From: Endozoicomonas elysicola
Lineage (GTDB): Bacteria; Pseudomonadota; Gammaproteobacteria; Pseudomonadales; Endozoicomonadaceae
DNA length: 64,000 bases
Reading direction: 5' to 3'
NCBI RefSeq assembly: GCF_000710775.1
Contig: NZ_JOJP01000001.1
Coordinates: forward strand, 5,094,027 to 5,158,026
Below, in pieces: positions 18,319-27,796 of the stretch; the stretch's first letter is position 1; every line of letters starts with the position of its first letter. A program made the translations under genes and the position numbers. The notes beneath the pieces were generated by a model. The model made no database searches and had not been told where the DNA came from. It worked only from the letters and a program-made list of their open reading frames with translations.

Positions 18319-20073
18319 ATGTTTAAGAAACCCTCAATACAGAACTTAAGGCTGCGTCTTGCACAATCAGAAGCCCTGCCACAACTGACCCTGATGGCAC
18401 TGATTACCGGACTGCTTGCCGGAGGCTTTCTTATCGCTTTCGAGGAGCTGCTTTTTTTCTTTGGCGTTGTTTCTCAGCGTGCTTTGATTCCCGATCATGT
18501 ATTTTCAACACTGGCATCGGTTGAAAGTGGTTATGAAGCCCTCCCCCCCCTTGTCCGCTTTTTCTCACCTATCGGGGGTGCCCTGGCATTGGTCCTGTTA
18601 ATCAAGAGCCGCCCACCCAAAAGAAGAAGTTTTGGTATTGCTCATGTGATTGAGCGTTTAACGTTGAACAGGGGCTGGTTACCCATTACCAGTACCATTA
18701 CTCAGTTTTTTGGCGTACTGATTGCGTTGGTCAGTGGATTTTCGGTGGGGCGTGAAGGCCCTGCCGTGCATATGGGAGCAGGAGCCGGCAGTTTTCTGGG
18801 CCAGATACTGAAACTGCCAACCAACACTCTGGGGGTACTGGCGGGTTGTGGTACTGCTGCAGCTATTGCTGCGCTGTTCAACACCCCCATGGCCGGTGTT
18901 ATCTTTGCCATGGAGGTGGTTATGAAAGAATATTCGCTGGAAAGCTTTATTCCGGTAATGGCTTCTGCAGTTGTGGCTTCAGTGCTGACACAGACAGTCT
19001 ACGGACCTAACCCAGCATTCCAGATCCCGATTATCCCCTCTGCAACACCCGAAGAACTGGCAGTAACGGCTATTACCGCTGTCATTATTGGCCTTCTTGC
19101 TGCGGCGTTTATTCAAATTAATATCTTTGCCATTCAAAAGCGCCAGCATAAGGTCGTCTTCCCACTGTTAATCGCTGGTCTTTTAATGGGAATCGTTGCC
19201 GTTCTGGTTCCTGCAACGATGGGTATTGGCTATGACACGATTGAAGCGCTGTTGATCGGCGACGATTTAAACCTGTCGTTTCTGTTTATCCTGCTGGCAA
19301 CCAAACTGGTTATTACCGCTCTGGTCATCGGCCTTGGGGTTCCCGGTGGAATGATTGGTCCATCGTTGATGATGGGGGCTACAGCCGGTGCCTGCAGCGT
19401 TTTACTGGCTGAGCAGTTCCTAGGGATCTCTGCAACCAATATTACCTTTCATGTCATGACCGGAATGATCGCTATGATGGCTGCAATCTTTCAGGCCCCA
19501 TTGACCGCGCTGATTACCGTCCTGGAACTCACCCACAGCTCACAGATTATTCTTCCGGCCATGCTGGCTATCGTCATTGCCTGCCTTACTTCCAGCCAGA
19601 TCTGTAAACAACAGAGTATTTTTGCCATGCAGTTCATGGCTCGTGGACAGAGTATTCAGCTTTCTCCGATGACTCAGCTTTTGAATAGAACAGGTGTGGC
19701 CAGCTTAATGGATAGCCGTTTCATCCGCCTTTCACCTGACCTCACTGTAGATAACGCCAAAGCAGAGATATCCGAAAATATTCAATGGCTCGTTTTTAAA
19801 AAAGATGAGCAGTTATATATTCTCAGTGCAAACACGCTATTTGATAGTGAAACTGCTCCAGCAATCAGAACAATAGGATCTTTGAAAGGCCTTAAAAGAG
19901 CCGGAATGATCAGTTCCCAAGCCTCCGCTGATGAAGCGCTGTCCATCATGAAAAAAAATAGCATTGAGAATTTGCTGGTAGTGTCCGGCAACAGTGAAAG
20001 GGAGTTTTTTGATCCGGAAAAGTCAGGGATCCTCAACAAAGGAATGATCGATACACTCTATAAAGATGACTAA
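18319..20073 (+). CDS. ClC-family chloride channel/antiporter
   Basis: 584 residues. Core (about 15-440) holds the ClC signatures: GREGPAVHMGAGAG with the gating glutamate, the inner glutamate region AGVIFAMEVVMKE, and GLGVPGGMIGPSLMMGA. Presence of both glutamates suggests a H+/Cl- antiporter rather than a channel. The last 130 residues (after about 455) form a soluble domain likely related to CBS pairs. Such proteins help acid resistance and charge balance. It is followed closely by the HemJ-like gene. Exact ion is not shown. Confidence 0.9.
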   Translation: MFKKPSIQNLRLRLAQSEALPQLTLMALITGLLAGGFLIAFEELLFFFGVVSQRALIPDHVFSTLASVESGYEALPPLVRFFSPIGGALALVLLIKSRPPKRRSFGIAHVIERLTLNRGWLPITSTITQFFGVLIALVSGFSVGREGPAVHMGAGAGSFLGQILKLPTNTLGVLAGCGTAAAIAALFNTPMAGVIFAMEVVMKEYSLESFIPVMASAVVASVLTQTVYGPNPAFQIPIIPSATPEELAVTAITAVIIGLLAAAFIQINIFAIQKRQHKVVFPLLIAGLLMGIVAVLVPATMGIGYDTIEALLIGDDLNLSFLFILLATKLVITALVIGLGVPGGMIGPSLMMGATAGACSVLLAEQFLGISATNITFHVMTGMIAMMAAIFQAPLTALITVLELTHSSQIILPAMLAIVIACLTSSQICKQQSIFAMQFMARGQSIQLSPMTQLLNRTGVASLMDSRFIRLSPDLTVDNAKAEISENIQWLVFKKDEQLYILSANTLFDSETAPAIRTIGSLKGLKRAGMISSQASADEALSIMKKNSIENLLVVSGNSEREFFDPEKSGILNKGMIDTLYKDD

Positions 20074-20144
20074 TTGTGAACAGCCCTTGATTTCCGCTAC
20101 TATCCAGAGGATTCCTAGACCTTAATAATTATTTGGGACACTCT

Positions 20145-20564
20145 ATGCTCTGGATTAAAGCTTTCCATATTATTGCCATGACCTGCTGGTTTGCCGCCCT
20201 CTTTTACCTTCCCAGGCTTTTCGTCTATCACGCTATGAGTGAAGACCAGGTCAGCAAAGATCGCTTTGTCATCATGGAAAGAAAGCTTATGCGAGGTATC
20301 GCCACGCCCTCCATGATTGTCACCCTGATTCTTGGCCTGTGGCTATTACACTACATCCCGGGCTATATGAGCGCTCCCTGGATGCATGCAAAACTGACTC
20401 TGGTTGCTCTGACTCTGGGCTATCACCATATGTGTGCCCGCTATATGAAGCAACTGGCCGCCGGCACCAGCACCCATAGTCATAAGTTTTTCAGAGTTTT
20501 CAATGAAATCCCTGTTATCTTCCTTGTTGGTATTGTCATTCTGGTCGTTGTTAAGCCCTTCTAG
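20145..20564 (+). CDS. hemJ: Protoporphyrinogen oxidase HemJ-like membrane protein
   Basis: 139 residues with four hydrophobic segments. WIKAFHIIAMTCWFAALFYLPRLFVYHA is the characteristic first helix with a conserved histidine, and KLTLVALTLGYHHMCARY follows in helix 3. Family members oxidise protoporphyrinogen IX in heme synthesis in organisms lacking HemG or HemY. The ATG at 20145 gives the normal length; a TTG four codons upstream is unlikely. It is 71 bases after the ClC gene on the same strand. Confidence 0.85.
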   Translation: MLWIKAFHIIAMTCWFAALFYLPRLFVYHAMSEDQVSKDRFVIMERKLMRGIATPSMIVTLILGLWLLHYIPGYMSAPWMHAKLTLVALTLGYHHMCARYMKQLAAGTSTHSHKFFRVFNEIPVIFLVGIVILVVVKPF

Positions 20565-20567
20565 CCA

Positions 20568-20635
20568 AACCGTAGAGGGCATAAAGTCCCACGAGGAAAA
20601 GCTTTTCTTTTGTGAGTTTTGTGATCTCTGCGGTT
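20568..20635. repeat. ACCACAAAG-type palindromic repeat after hemJ
   Basis: AACCGTAGAG and CTCTGCGGTT form the outer arms, with AAAAGCTTTT near the centre. It is one of several related intergenic hairpins (7122-7213, 34822-34893, 42498-42571, 61919-61981). It begins four bases after the hemJ stop and could form a terminating or stabilising hairpin. Confidence 0.65.
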
Positions 20636-20709
20636 AATGACAAAAAAGCCTCAGTCTCTCTCATGCCAGCCGATAACCTGTCTCAGGGCATTTATTGGGA
20701 CTGGCCATC

Positions 20710-21543
20710 ATGGACGAAGCATTCTACAAACTGATTTTTGAAGGAGAGACTCTGCCAGGCTTTAAGGAAAAAAACGTCCGGAAAAACCTGAAAGAGCTCC
20801 TTAATGCCGATAAAGAAAAACTGAATCGCCTTTTCTCAGGCAAGCCAGTGGTTATTCGAAAGAACCTGCCAGCCGATGATATACGCCCTTACGAAAGAGC
20901 CATGATGAAAGCCGGGGCGGTCTGCCGAATTCTCTCGATTAATGGTGATGAAGAGCTTGCTCCCACACCATTAGAAGCTGTAATAGAAATAGAAGAAGGT
21001 CAGCCTGATACAATCAAACCCGCAAAATCGCCTCGTAAATTTCAGCTGATTCCAAGAATGGGCAGAATCCGATTTACCGCCTCTCTCTGGATGGTCGCGC
21101 TATTAGGCGTTGGTGCCTGGTGGGTGCCAGAGCGGATAACCCCACACCTGATAGCCTATTATCCGCCTCTCGAGTCACTGTACCTCACTCTGGGCATGAT
21201 CGCTCTTGCCTCTCTGCTTTTACTGGTTGTTGCTGCCAGAAGACTTCACGATATCGACATCAGTAGCTGGAGAAGTTTTTTCCTGATCATACCCGGAATT
21301 AACCTGCTATTTCTTCTATGGCTTTCTCTTTCGTCTGGTACCAAAAATACCAACATGTTTGGCCCAGTTCCAAGGAGTGCAGGAACCATCGCACAGCTTT
21401 TTGGTCTATGGGTTCCATTACTGGTTATCATTGCCTCTGGAGCATACGGCTGGCTTCATCAGGAAGAATTGCAACAGCTGGCCTCAAACCTTCCGGAGAT
21501 GATAACGCAGCTGGACATTCCTTTATGGAAACAGGACAGCTAG
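20710..21543 (+). CDS. DUF805 membrane protein with N-terminal soluble domain
   Basis: 277 residues from ATG 20710. Residues 1-75 are charged and resemble small anti-sigma-like or 'YIRA' domains in which a modified amino acid level is sensed (FEGETLPGFKEKNVRKNL, then FSGKPVVIRKNLPADDIRPYE). Residues 115-240 have four hydrophobic stretches and the DUF805 pattern ARRLHDIDISSWRSFFLIIPGINL. Function is unknown. The N-terminal part is not assigned with confidence. Monocistronic, upstream of ackA. Confidence 0.7.
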   Translation: MDEAFYKLIFEGETLPGFKEKNVRKNLKELLNADKEKLNRLFSGKPVVIRKNLPADDIRPYERAMMKAGAVCRILSINGDEELAPTPLEAVIEIEEGQPDTIKPAKSPRKFQLIPRMGRIRFTASLWMVALLGVGAWWVPERITPHLIAYYPPLESLYLTLGMIALASLLLLVVAARRLHDIDISSWRSFFLIIPGINLLFLLWLSLSSGTKNTNMFGPVPRSAGTIAQLFGLWVPLLVIIASGAYGWLHQEELQQLASNLPEMITQLDIPLWKQDS

Positions 21544-21838
21544 AGCCTGCTGATGCTTAAAAGCCACCATGACACTGGTGAACAATTAACCACAGCCTCG
21601 CTACGATATACGCATCAATACGCAGTCCACTGACACAGGTCAATGGTTATAATGTTTTTCATACCGCTTCTCTACTTTACAAGCCGTGATCACCTTTTGT
21701 GATCGGTTCAGGCCGCTGCGTTTAGCGATATTCGTGACAATCCGCTTTCATTAAAAGCATTACACGAGAGTTTCCACAAACAGCACGGTCATTTTCACTG
21801 GTACCCTTTTTACCCGTAAGGCACTGGAAATAGTTTCT

Positions 21839-23029
21839 ATGAGCAAAGACAGCGTTCTGGTTATTAACTGTGGCAGTTCTTCCCTGAAGTTCGCAGTAAT
21901 CAACCCGAAAACCGAAGAGGAAAGCATCAGCGGCATCGCCGAGCGCCTCGTGGGCAACGAAGCTTTTATCACCTGGAAACTGAACGGTGAAAAACAGACT
22001 CTGAATCTTGGCGCCGCTGGCCACGAAGGTGCTATCGAAGCACTGGTGGGTGTTCTGCGTGACAACAACCTGATGGAGCATATTGAAGCCATCGGTCACC
22101 GTGTTGTTCACGGTGGTGAGAAGTTCACTGAATCTACCCTGATTAATGATGACGTCATCAAAGGCATTGAAGACTGCAGCCATCTGGCGCCTCTGCACAA
22201 CCCAGCTCATCTGCAGGGCATCCGTGCCTGCTTGAAGTACTTCCCAGGCCTGCCGCAGTCTGTTGTGTTTGACACCGCATTCCACCAGACCATGCCTGCT
22301 GAAAGCTACCTGTACGCTGTTCCTTACAGCCTTTACAAAGAGCACGGCCTGCGTCGCTACGGCATGCACGGCACCAGCTACCGCTACGTCAGCAAAACAG
22401 CTGCTGACATGCTGGGTCTGGACTACGACAACAGCGCTATTCTGGTTGCTCACCTGGGTAACGGTGCCAGCGCCTGTGCCGTTAAGAACGGTAAGTCTGT
22501 AGACACCACTATGGGCCTGACACCTCTGGAAGGTCTGGTGATGGGTACCCGTTCCGGCGACATCGATCCGAACGTATTCAGCTTCCTGAACAAACAGCTT
22601 GGTTACTCTCTGGATGAAATCACCGACATCCTGAACAAAAAGTCTGGCCTGCTGGGTCTGTCCGAAATGGATAACGACTGCCGCGTGATCGAAGATGCAG
22701 CGGCCCAGGGCAATGAGCGCGCCCAGCTGACTCTGGACGTATTCTGCAACGTTCTGGCCAAGAAACTGGCGGGTTTTGCCGCTGAAATGGGTCGCATTGA
22801 TGCACTGGTCTTCACCGGTGGTATCGGTGAAAACTCCAGCGTTATTCGTAAGAACGTGCTTGAGCGCCTGTCCATCTTCGGTTTTGAGGTTGACGAGAAA
22901 GCCAACGAAGAAACTTTCCGTGGTAAGAGCGGAGTCATCACCAAGTCAGGCTCAACCGTAGCTATTGTTGTAGCGACCAATGAAGAGCTGATGATTGCCC
23001 GTGATACCGAAGCGCTGATTGCTGGCTAA
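21839..23029 (+). CDS. ackA: Acetate kinase AckA
   Basis: 396 residues. ASKHA kinase motifs: VINCGSSSLKFAV, GHRVVHGGEKF, AHLGNGASACAV, MGLTPLEGLVMGTRSGDIDP, FTGGIGENS. It interconverts acetyl phosphate and acetate with ATP. It is followed by pta, giving the usual Pta-AckA overflow and acetate-activation pathway. Synonymous codon use looks strongly biased to preferred codons, consistent with high expression. Confidence 0.97.
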   Translation: MSKDSVLVINCGSSSLKFAVINPKTEEESISGIAERLVGNEAFITWKLNGEKQTLNLGAAGHEGAIEALVGVLRDNNLMEHIEAIGHRVVHGGEKFTESTLINDDVIKGIEDCSHLAPLHNPAHLQGIRACLKYFPGLPQSVVFDTAFHQTMPAESYLYAVPYSLYKEHGLRRYGMHGTSYRYVSKTAADMLGLDYDNSAILVAHLGNGASACAVKNGKSVDTTMGLTPLEGLVMGTRSGDIDPNVFSFLNKQLGYSLDEITDILNKKSGLLGLSEMDNDCRVIEDAAAQGNERAQLTLDVFCNVLAKKLAGFAAEMGRIDALVFTGGIGENSSVIRKNVLERLSIFGFEVDEKANEETFRGKSGVITKSGSTVAIVVATNEELMIARDTEALIAG

Positions 23030-23053
23030 ACTGGTTATCTAAACGACTTAAAC

Positions 23054-23078
23054 AACAGGAGGTTCCACCTCCTGTTTT
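23054..23078 (+). terminator. Hairpin with T run between ackA and pta
   Basis: AACAGGAGG (23054-23062) pairs with CCTCCTGTT (23068-23076), followed by TTTTT. It has the form of an intrinsic terminator inside the ackA-pta unit and probably reduces pta transcript relative to ackA, or separates them. The GGAGG in the stem is not at the right place to serve as the pta ribosome site. Confidence 0.75.
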
Positions 23079-23102
23079 TATATGAGAAGGATTTTTCAGG
23101 AT

Positions 23103-25193
23103 ATGCGTACATTTTTCCTGGCGCCAACACGTTACGGTGTTGGCCTGACCTCCGTAACACTGGGTCTGGTTCGAGCACTCGACAACCTCGGCCTGAGAGT
23201 CAAGTTCTTCAAGCCCATTGCCCAGCTGCATGTTGGTGATACAGGGCCTGAGCGTTCAACCAAGCTGGTTCAGCGCATCATGGATCACGAACCACCTACG
23301 CCCATCACTTCACATCGTGCTGAAGACCTGCTGGGTGATAATAAGGGTGATGTCCTGATGGAAGAGATTGTTGCTCTGTTTGAGCAGGCCTCTCAGGACT
23401 GTGACGTTATGGTGGTGGAAGGTCTGGTACCGACCCGGGAAATGCCTTACGCCAACCGCCTGAACAGCAATATCGCCAAAACCATCAATGCCGATATCAT
23501 TCTGGTATCTGAGCCAGGCAATGACTCTCTGGAAGATCTGGCTGATAAGCTGGAAATCGCCGCAGACAGTTTTGGTGGTATCAAGAACCCGAATGTTGTC
23601 GGCTATGCCCTGAACAAACTGTCTCCGGAAATAGTCGCCCGCCTGAATAAGGATGGTCACTTCCAGAGCCTGCCAGAGTTTGCACGTAAGCCCTTCCAGC
23701 CACTGGGCTACATTCCATTCGACACTAACCTGGCTTCTCCCAGAACCATGGATATTGCCGAACACCTGAAAGCAGAATTGATTAATGCGGGTGAAATGGA
23801 TACCCGCCGGGTGACTTCATACACTCTAAGCGCCAGAACCCCTACCAACATGATCCACCACCTGAAGCCAGGTAACCTGGTTATCACGCCAGGAGATCGT
23901 GATGACATCATTCTTGCTACCTGTATGGCTGCACTGAATGGTGTACCACTGGCCGGCCTTCTGTTGACCAGTGGGATCACACCATCCAAGCCCGTGATGG
24001 AGCTGTGCAACAAAGCCATCAGCACAGGCCTTCCGGTTATGCTGACTGAAGAAGATTCTTACACCACAGCCACCATGCTGGATCGTCGCCATAATGAACT
24101 GCCGGTGGATGACACTGCCCGTGTTGAAATGGTGATGGATAGCATTGCTGCCAACCTGAACACCGAGTGGTTGAAACAGCAGTGTGCAGCCTTGGCCGAG
24201 CGCAGACTCTCACCACCTGCATTCCGTTACCAGCTGGTACAGAGAGCCCAGGGCGCTAACAAGCGTGTTGTTCTTCCAGAAGGTGATGAGCCCCGCACTA
24301 TCCAGGCTGCAGTTATCTGTCAGGAGCGCGGCATTGCCCAGTGTATTCTTCTGGGTCAGCGCAGTGTTATTGAGCAGGTTGCCAAAGATAATGGCATTAC
24401 CCTGCCCGATGGCCTGGTTATTATGGAGCCTGAAAGCATTCGCGCTCGCTATGTAGCCCCTATGGTTGAACTTCGCAAGAGCAAAGGCCTGACTGCCCCC
24501 ATGGCGGAAGCACAGCTGGAAGATACCGTGGTACTCGGTACCATGATGCTGGCTCTGAACGAAGTTGATGGCCTGGTTTCCGGTGCAGTACACACCACAG
24601 CCAATACTATTCGCCCAGCATTCCAGCTGGTTAAGCCAAAGAAAGATGCTGGAGGTCTGGTTTCCTCTATTTTCTTCATGCTGCTGCCTGACCAGGTTCT
24701 GGTTTACGGTGACTGTGCGGTGAACCCGAATCCAGATGCCGATCAACTGGCCAACATCGCCATTCAAAGTGCTGACTCAGCCGTTGCCTTTGGCATTGAA
24801 CCACGCATTGCCATGATCAGTTACAGCACAGGCACTTCCGGTATTGGTGCTGACGTTGAGAAAGTACGTGAAGCCACGGAAATAGTTAAAGCCAAGCGCC
24901 CAGACCTGATTATTGATGGCCCTCTGCAATATGATGCAGCATCGGTTGAATCCGTTGCCCAGAGTAAAGCACCAGACAGTAATGTTGCGGGTCGTGCTAC
25001 GGTGTTTATCTTCCCAGATCTGAATACAGGTAACACCACCTATAAAGCAGTACAGCGCAGTGCTGACGTTATCAGTGTAGGCCCAATGCTTCAGGGTCTT
25101 AACAAACCAGTTAACGACCTCTCTCGTGGTGCGCTGGTTGACGATATCGTTTACACCATTGCCCTGACTGCCATTCAGGCTGAAAACGACTAA
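23103..25193 (+). CDS. pta: Phosphate acetyltransferase Pta
   Basis: 696 residues from ATG 23103, which matches other long Pta proteins (MRTFFLAPTRYGVGLTSV); an ATG at 23082 adds seven residues. The N-terminal third is a P-loop-like DRTGG-containing region (FKPIAQ, then VEGLVPTREMPYANRLN), the middle is DRTGG, and the C-terminal catalytic domain has VLPEGDEPRTIQAA, GAVHTTANTIRPAFQL and SYSTGTSGIGADV. It makes acetyl phosphate from acetyl-CoA. Length is that of the two-domain E. coli type. A strong terminator follows. Confidence 0.96.
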   Translation: MRTFFLAPTRYGVGLTSVTLGLVRALDNLGLRVKFFKPIAQLHVGDTGPERSTKLVQRIMDHEPPTPITSHRAEDLLGDNKGDVLMEEIVALFEQASQDCDVMVVEGLVPTREMPYANRLNSNIAKTINADIILVSEPGNDSLEDLADKLEIAADSFGGIKNPNVVGYALNKLSPEIVARLNKDGHFQSLPEFARKPFQPLGYIPFDTNLASPRTMDIAEHLKAELINAGEMDTRRVTSYTLSARTPTNMIHHLKPGNLVITPGDRDDIILATCMAALNGVPLAGLLLTSGITPSKPVMELCNKAISTGLPVMLTEEDSYTTATMLDRRHNELPVDDTARVEMVMDSIAANLNTEWLKQQCAALAERRLSPPAFRYQLVQRAQGANKRVVLPEGDEPRTIQAAVICQERGIAQCILLGQRSVIEQVAKDNGITLPDGLVIMEPESIRARYVAPMVELRKSKGLTAPMAEAQLEDTVVLGTMMLALNEVDGLVSGAVHTTANTIRPAFQLVKPKKDAGGLVSSIFFMLLPDQVLVYGDCAVNPNPDADQLANIAIQSADSAVAFGIEPRIAMISYSTGTSGIGADVEKVREATEIVKAKRPDLIIDGPLQYDAASVESVAQSKAPDSNVAGRATVFIFPDLNTGNTTYKAVQRSADVISVGPMLQGLNKPVNDLSRGALVDDIVYTIALTAIQAEND

Positions 25194-25215
25194 TATCGTA
25201 TACAATCTCCTCTAC

Positions 25216-25247
25216 AAAGCCGGACTAAATGAGTCCGGCTTTTTTTT
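25216..25247 (+). terminator. Intrinsic terminator of pta
   Basis: AAAGCCGGACT (25216-25226) pairs with AGTCCGGCTTT (25232-25242), 5-base loop, followed by further T residues. Located 23 bases after the stop codon. Confidence 0.93.
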
Positions 25248-25512
25248 GCTGTCAGCAAACTGTCACATTCTTTTCTTATGCTCTCGAAGGAAGCAGTAGA
25301 AACTGGCCCGATTCCTGCTGCCTTTTCGATAAGACGATTTATAGGTTATTTTGGAAAGTGTGAGATTTTCGCCATTTTTCCAAACCAGAAAAAGGTATGT
25401 TTCAGCTTTTTAAGAGCTTGTAGTCAATAAACCAACAGGGAGGCCGATAACTCTATCCTATGCCCAAGAAGAAAAAGCAATGAACGGCACAGGGAGTGCC
25501 AGGAGATAGTAT
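25248..25512. other. Intergenic region after pta terminator
   Basis: 265 bases with no ORF or repeat that I can support. AGGAGATAG at 25500-25508 serves the next gene. A promoter for the downstream pair is expected here but was not identified. Confidence 0.5.
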
Positions 25513-25809
25513 ATGTTAACGAAAAACCATAACTCACATTCAAAGAACCATTCATCAACATCCATCATTACCTGTCCGGATTGCATGCATCACGCCATTG
25601 AAACCATGCCACAGGATGCGTGTATTTATCTTTATGAATGCAGAAACTGCCAGAAGCTGATTACACCCCAGCAGGGAGACTGCTGCGTTTTCTGTTCACA
25701 CGGAAATCAACCATGCCCAACCTCACAGCGGGATAAAAAAGCCTACGCTGAAATGACACCATTCTCCGAAGAAGCCACTGAAAACATGACCGCCTCTAGC
25801 CACCTATGA
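25513..25809 (+). CDS. Small cysteine-rich protein (GDCCVFCS family)
   Basis: 98 residues with eight or more cysteines: ITCPDCMHH, YECRNCQKL, then GDCCVFCSHG and PCP. The GDCCVFCSYG-type motif occurs in short hypothetical proteins often found beside metal-resistance genes; a zinc-ribbon or metal-binding fold is likely. CAGGAG precedes the ATG. The stop overlaps the next ORF by 4 bases (ATGA), so the two are coupled. There is no metal-resistance gene next to it here. Function unknown. Confidence 0.7.
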   Translation: MLTKNHNSHSKNHSSTSIITCPDCMHHAIETMPQDACIYLYECRNCQKLITPQQGDCCVFCSHGNQPCPTSQRDKKAYAEMTPFSEEATENMTASSHL

Positions 25810-26306
25810 CCTCTTCCAATAATCAGGAAACACTGGATTCAAATAGAAAAGCATACCCGGATGGCGACCCCGTCACCCGGTTTTTACGAGCCCGTGGTTT
25901 TGAAGTATCTGCCTACTATATGGGCAAAACCTCTTTACTTCTGGGTGCCCGCTTTGAATATCAAGGCGTTGAAATCGTATACCGCGTGGAAGGTGATACA
26001 CTGATTATGGCCATCTACCGGCGTCTGCACAGCAGTGAAAGCGGGTTGAAAAATATCTTTGAGCCATTTATCTGGTTTTCAGAAAGACTGATTTATGACA
26101 TCCCGGAAATTCGATTTATGCGGGGCAACCCTGATGCGCTATCAGCCCCTGATGGCAAAGGCCTGACAACCAGAAAGCTCCATCGTTTTTACCGCCACTT
26201 GATGGGGGCAGAACCAGATCCGGAACCAGGCTGGTATCGCTTTGAGCTGATAAACTATAAAACCATGCGTCAACGACAACAGGAACGAAGTTCAAAAAAA
26301 GACTAG
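25806..26306 (+). CDS. Unrecognised protein with possible LcrR similarity
   Basis: 166 residues, no signal peptide or membrane segment. From memory the C-terminal half (GLKNIFEPF, then GNPDAL, LTTRKLHRFYRHLMGA, EPGWYRFEL) resembles LcrR, a small regulator of type III secretion in Yersinia, which has GLKNPF, GNVDVL, LSTQRLAHFYRRWTGA and PGWFSL in the same order. That match is by eye and not verified. No secretion apparatus gene is in the window. It overlaps the cysteine-rich gene by 4 bases. If it is not LcrR-like it is a hypothetical protein. Confidence 0.6.
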   Translation: MTSSNNQETLDSNRKAYPDGDPVTRFLRARGFEVSAYYMGKTSLLLGARFEYQGVEIVYRVEGDTLIMAIYRRLHSSESGLKNIFEPFIWFSERLIYDIPEIRFMRGNPDALSAPDGKGLTTRKLHRFYRHLMGAEPDPEPGWYRFELINYKTMRQRQQERSSKKD

Positions 26307-26379
26307 TACCCGTTGTTAACCAATAGTCATTGCTGCCGTTATTAAAAGAAGTAACTTCTGAAAAAGTACCGTCATCGCA

Positions 26380-26676
26380 ATGAAAGTCAGAAAAACCCTG
26401 ATTTTTCCACTGGAAAGCCAAACTCCTGAGAACTTGACCAGAAATTCGCTGCTTTACCGCGCAGCCAACTGGCTGGAGACTGCCATGCGTGCTTTACAGG
26501 AACACAAAGAAGCCGAAAAAAAAACAGAGTACTCATCTCTGAGTAAAAATCTTATCACTCCATCAAGACACTTCCCCTTTCGACGACACTTGATGAAATC
26601 CAGATACTTTATGCCTGTCAGAGGGCGCTTGCCCGTTTGCACCAACCTGAGGCGCATGGGGCCTCACCACTGGTAA
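26380..26676 (+). CDS. Doubtful small ORF
   Basis: 98 basic residues in the 357-base gap between the LcrR-like gene and the DUF481 gene, overlapping the 3' end of the latter by 13 bases. A few residues look like a repeated-arm helix (ETAMRALQEHKEAEKKTEY). No family is recognisable and there is no good ribosome site before the ATG. It may be a decayed gene or chance. Nothing else was found in 26307-26663. Confidence 0.25.
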   Translation: MKVRKTLIFPLESQTPENLTRNSLLYRAANWLETAMRALQEHKEAEKKTEYSSLSKNLITPSRHFPFRRHLMKSRYFMPVRGRLPVCTNLRRMGPHHW

Positions 26677-27692
26677 CCAATCCCCATCTTGACCCGACTG
26701 TCTATTTTTTGCGTTTTATCAACCGGGTCACTGTCGTAATCCAATATATGCGTCAGATTCCAGGTAATATGATCAGTCAATCCAATTTTAACCCCCTGAT
26801 TAACATTAACCAGTGTCGTTGATTGCTTTAGCCGGAAGAACGTTCTGCTATTCGCAAAATACTCCCAGTTATTAATAATTCGTGTCCGGTAGTTAAAGAC
26901 CCAAGTCAACGCATAATCCTGCTGTGACTCATTCGTCTTATAATCCTCCCAGAGCCTGCTGATACCCCCACTAGTTTTCAGTGCCCCTTCTGCGGTCTCC
27001 CAAAAGCGGTAACCCAGAGTACCACCCAGCGATGTCCGGGTTCTCAAATCCTCATCAGAATCATATTCCTGCTCAGCTGCACCCTGCACAAACCAGTGTT
27101 CATCGAGATAGCGACTGTATGAATAGCCAACTTTCCACTCAGAGCTTTTAACACCGTCATCATCTTCAGCTTCGATATCCCAATAGAAGGCATTTTTATT
27201 CCATTGGTCATCTATATTGAGTTTACCTTCAACACCAATTAACAGCTCATCATCATTGCCGGACTTGCTGTCCAGCGTAGCCACCAGGTTACCTCCCAGC
27301 TCCCAGGTATCCGCAATAACTGGCTTTTCAATGTGAATAGCAGCAACGGGCCAGACGGCAGAAAATGAACGCTTTCGCCCATTGCTATCAATTACCGTGA
27401 CGCCGGTTTCCTGCCCTTCGAACTGTCTTAGCCTGGCCTCTTCTTCGCCAATCAAACTGACCCAGAAACTTTTATCAGAATCCAGGGCTGTCACATAGCG
27501 CCAGTCCAGCTCAATAGTACCAGCATATTTGGTTTGCAGGCTCAGCTTTCCAGAATCCAGCTTCATAATATCGCCAGACAGTACATCGCCATTGTTCATC
27601 CAGACGGTATCAGCCCACGCCTGACTAGTGAAAAACAGACACAATCCCCCCAGCGATCTGTACAAACAGCGAAGGCTCCTTTGGAGCAACAT
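26664..27692 (-). CDS. DUF481 outer-membrane beta-barrel protein
   Basis: 342 residues from ATG 27692, with a GGGGGAA site about 10 bases upstream. Signal peptide ends near residue 28 (LCLFFTSQAWA). The first 90 residues carry the DTVWMNNGDVLSGDIMKL motif of a small beta domain (ligand unknown), and from about residue 125 alternating aromatic strands end in a C-terminal W (MGIGYQW), as for outer-membrane proteins. DUF481 members are salt-stress or other porin-like barrels. No partner gene is adjacent. Confidence 0.82.
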   Translation of the reverse strand: MLLQRSLRCLYRSLGGLCLFFTSQAWADTVWMNNGDVLSGDIMKLDSGKLSLQTKYAGTIELDWRYVTALDSDKSFWVSLIGEEEARLRQFEGQETGVTVIDSNGRKRSFSAVWPVAAIHIEKPVIADTWELGGNLVATLDSKSGNDDELLIGVEGKLNIDDQWNKNAFYWDIEAEDDDGVKSSEWKVGYSYSRYLDEHWFVQGAAEQEYDSDEDLRTRTSLGGTLGYRFWETAEGALKTSGGISRLWEDYKTNESQQDYALTWVFNYRTRIINNWEYFANSRTFFRLKQSTTLVNVNQGVKIGLTDHITWNLTHILDYDSDPVDKTQKIDSRVKMGIGYQW

Positions 27693-27796
27693 AGAGCTCA
27701 CTTCCCCCGAACAGGCTTTATCAACCTGTAAAAATCATAAATGCGACAGAATCCACAATATTGATGAGCAAATCAATGGTAATTACAGCTATATAA

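Noticed and set aside
21722-22453. 243-codon minus-strand ORF opposite ackA
   Set aside because: Shadow frame of a well-conserved, highly biased gene.
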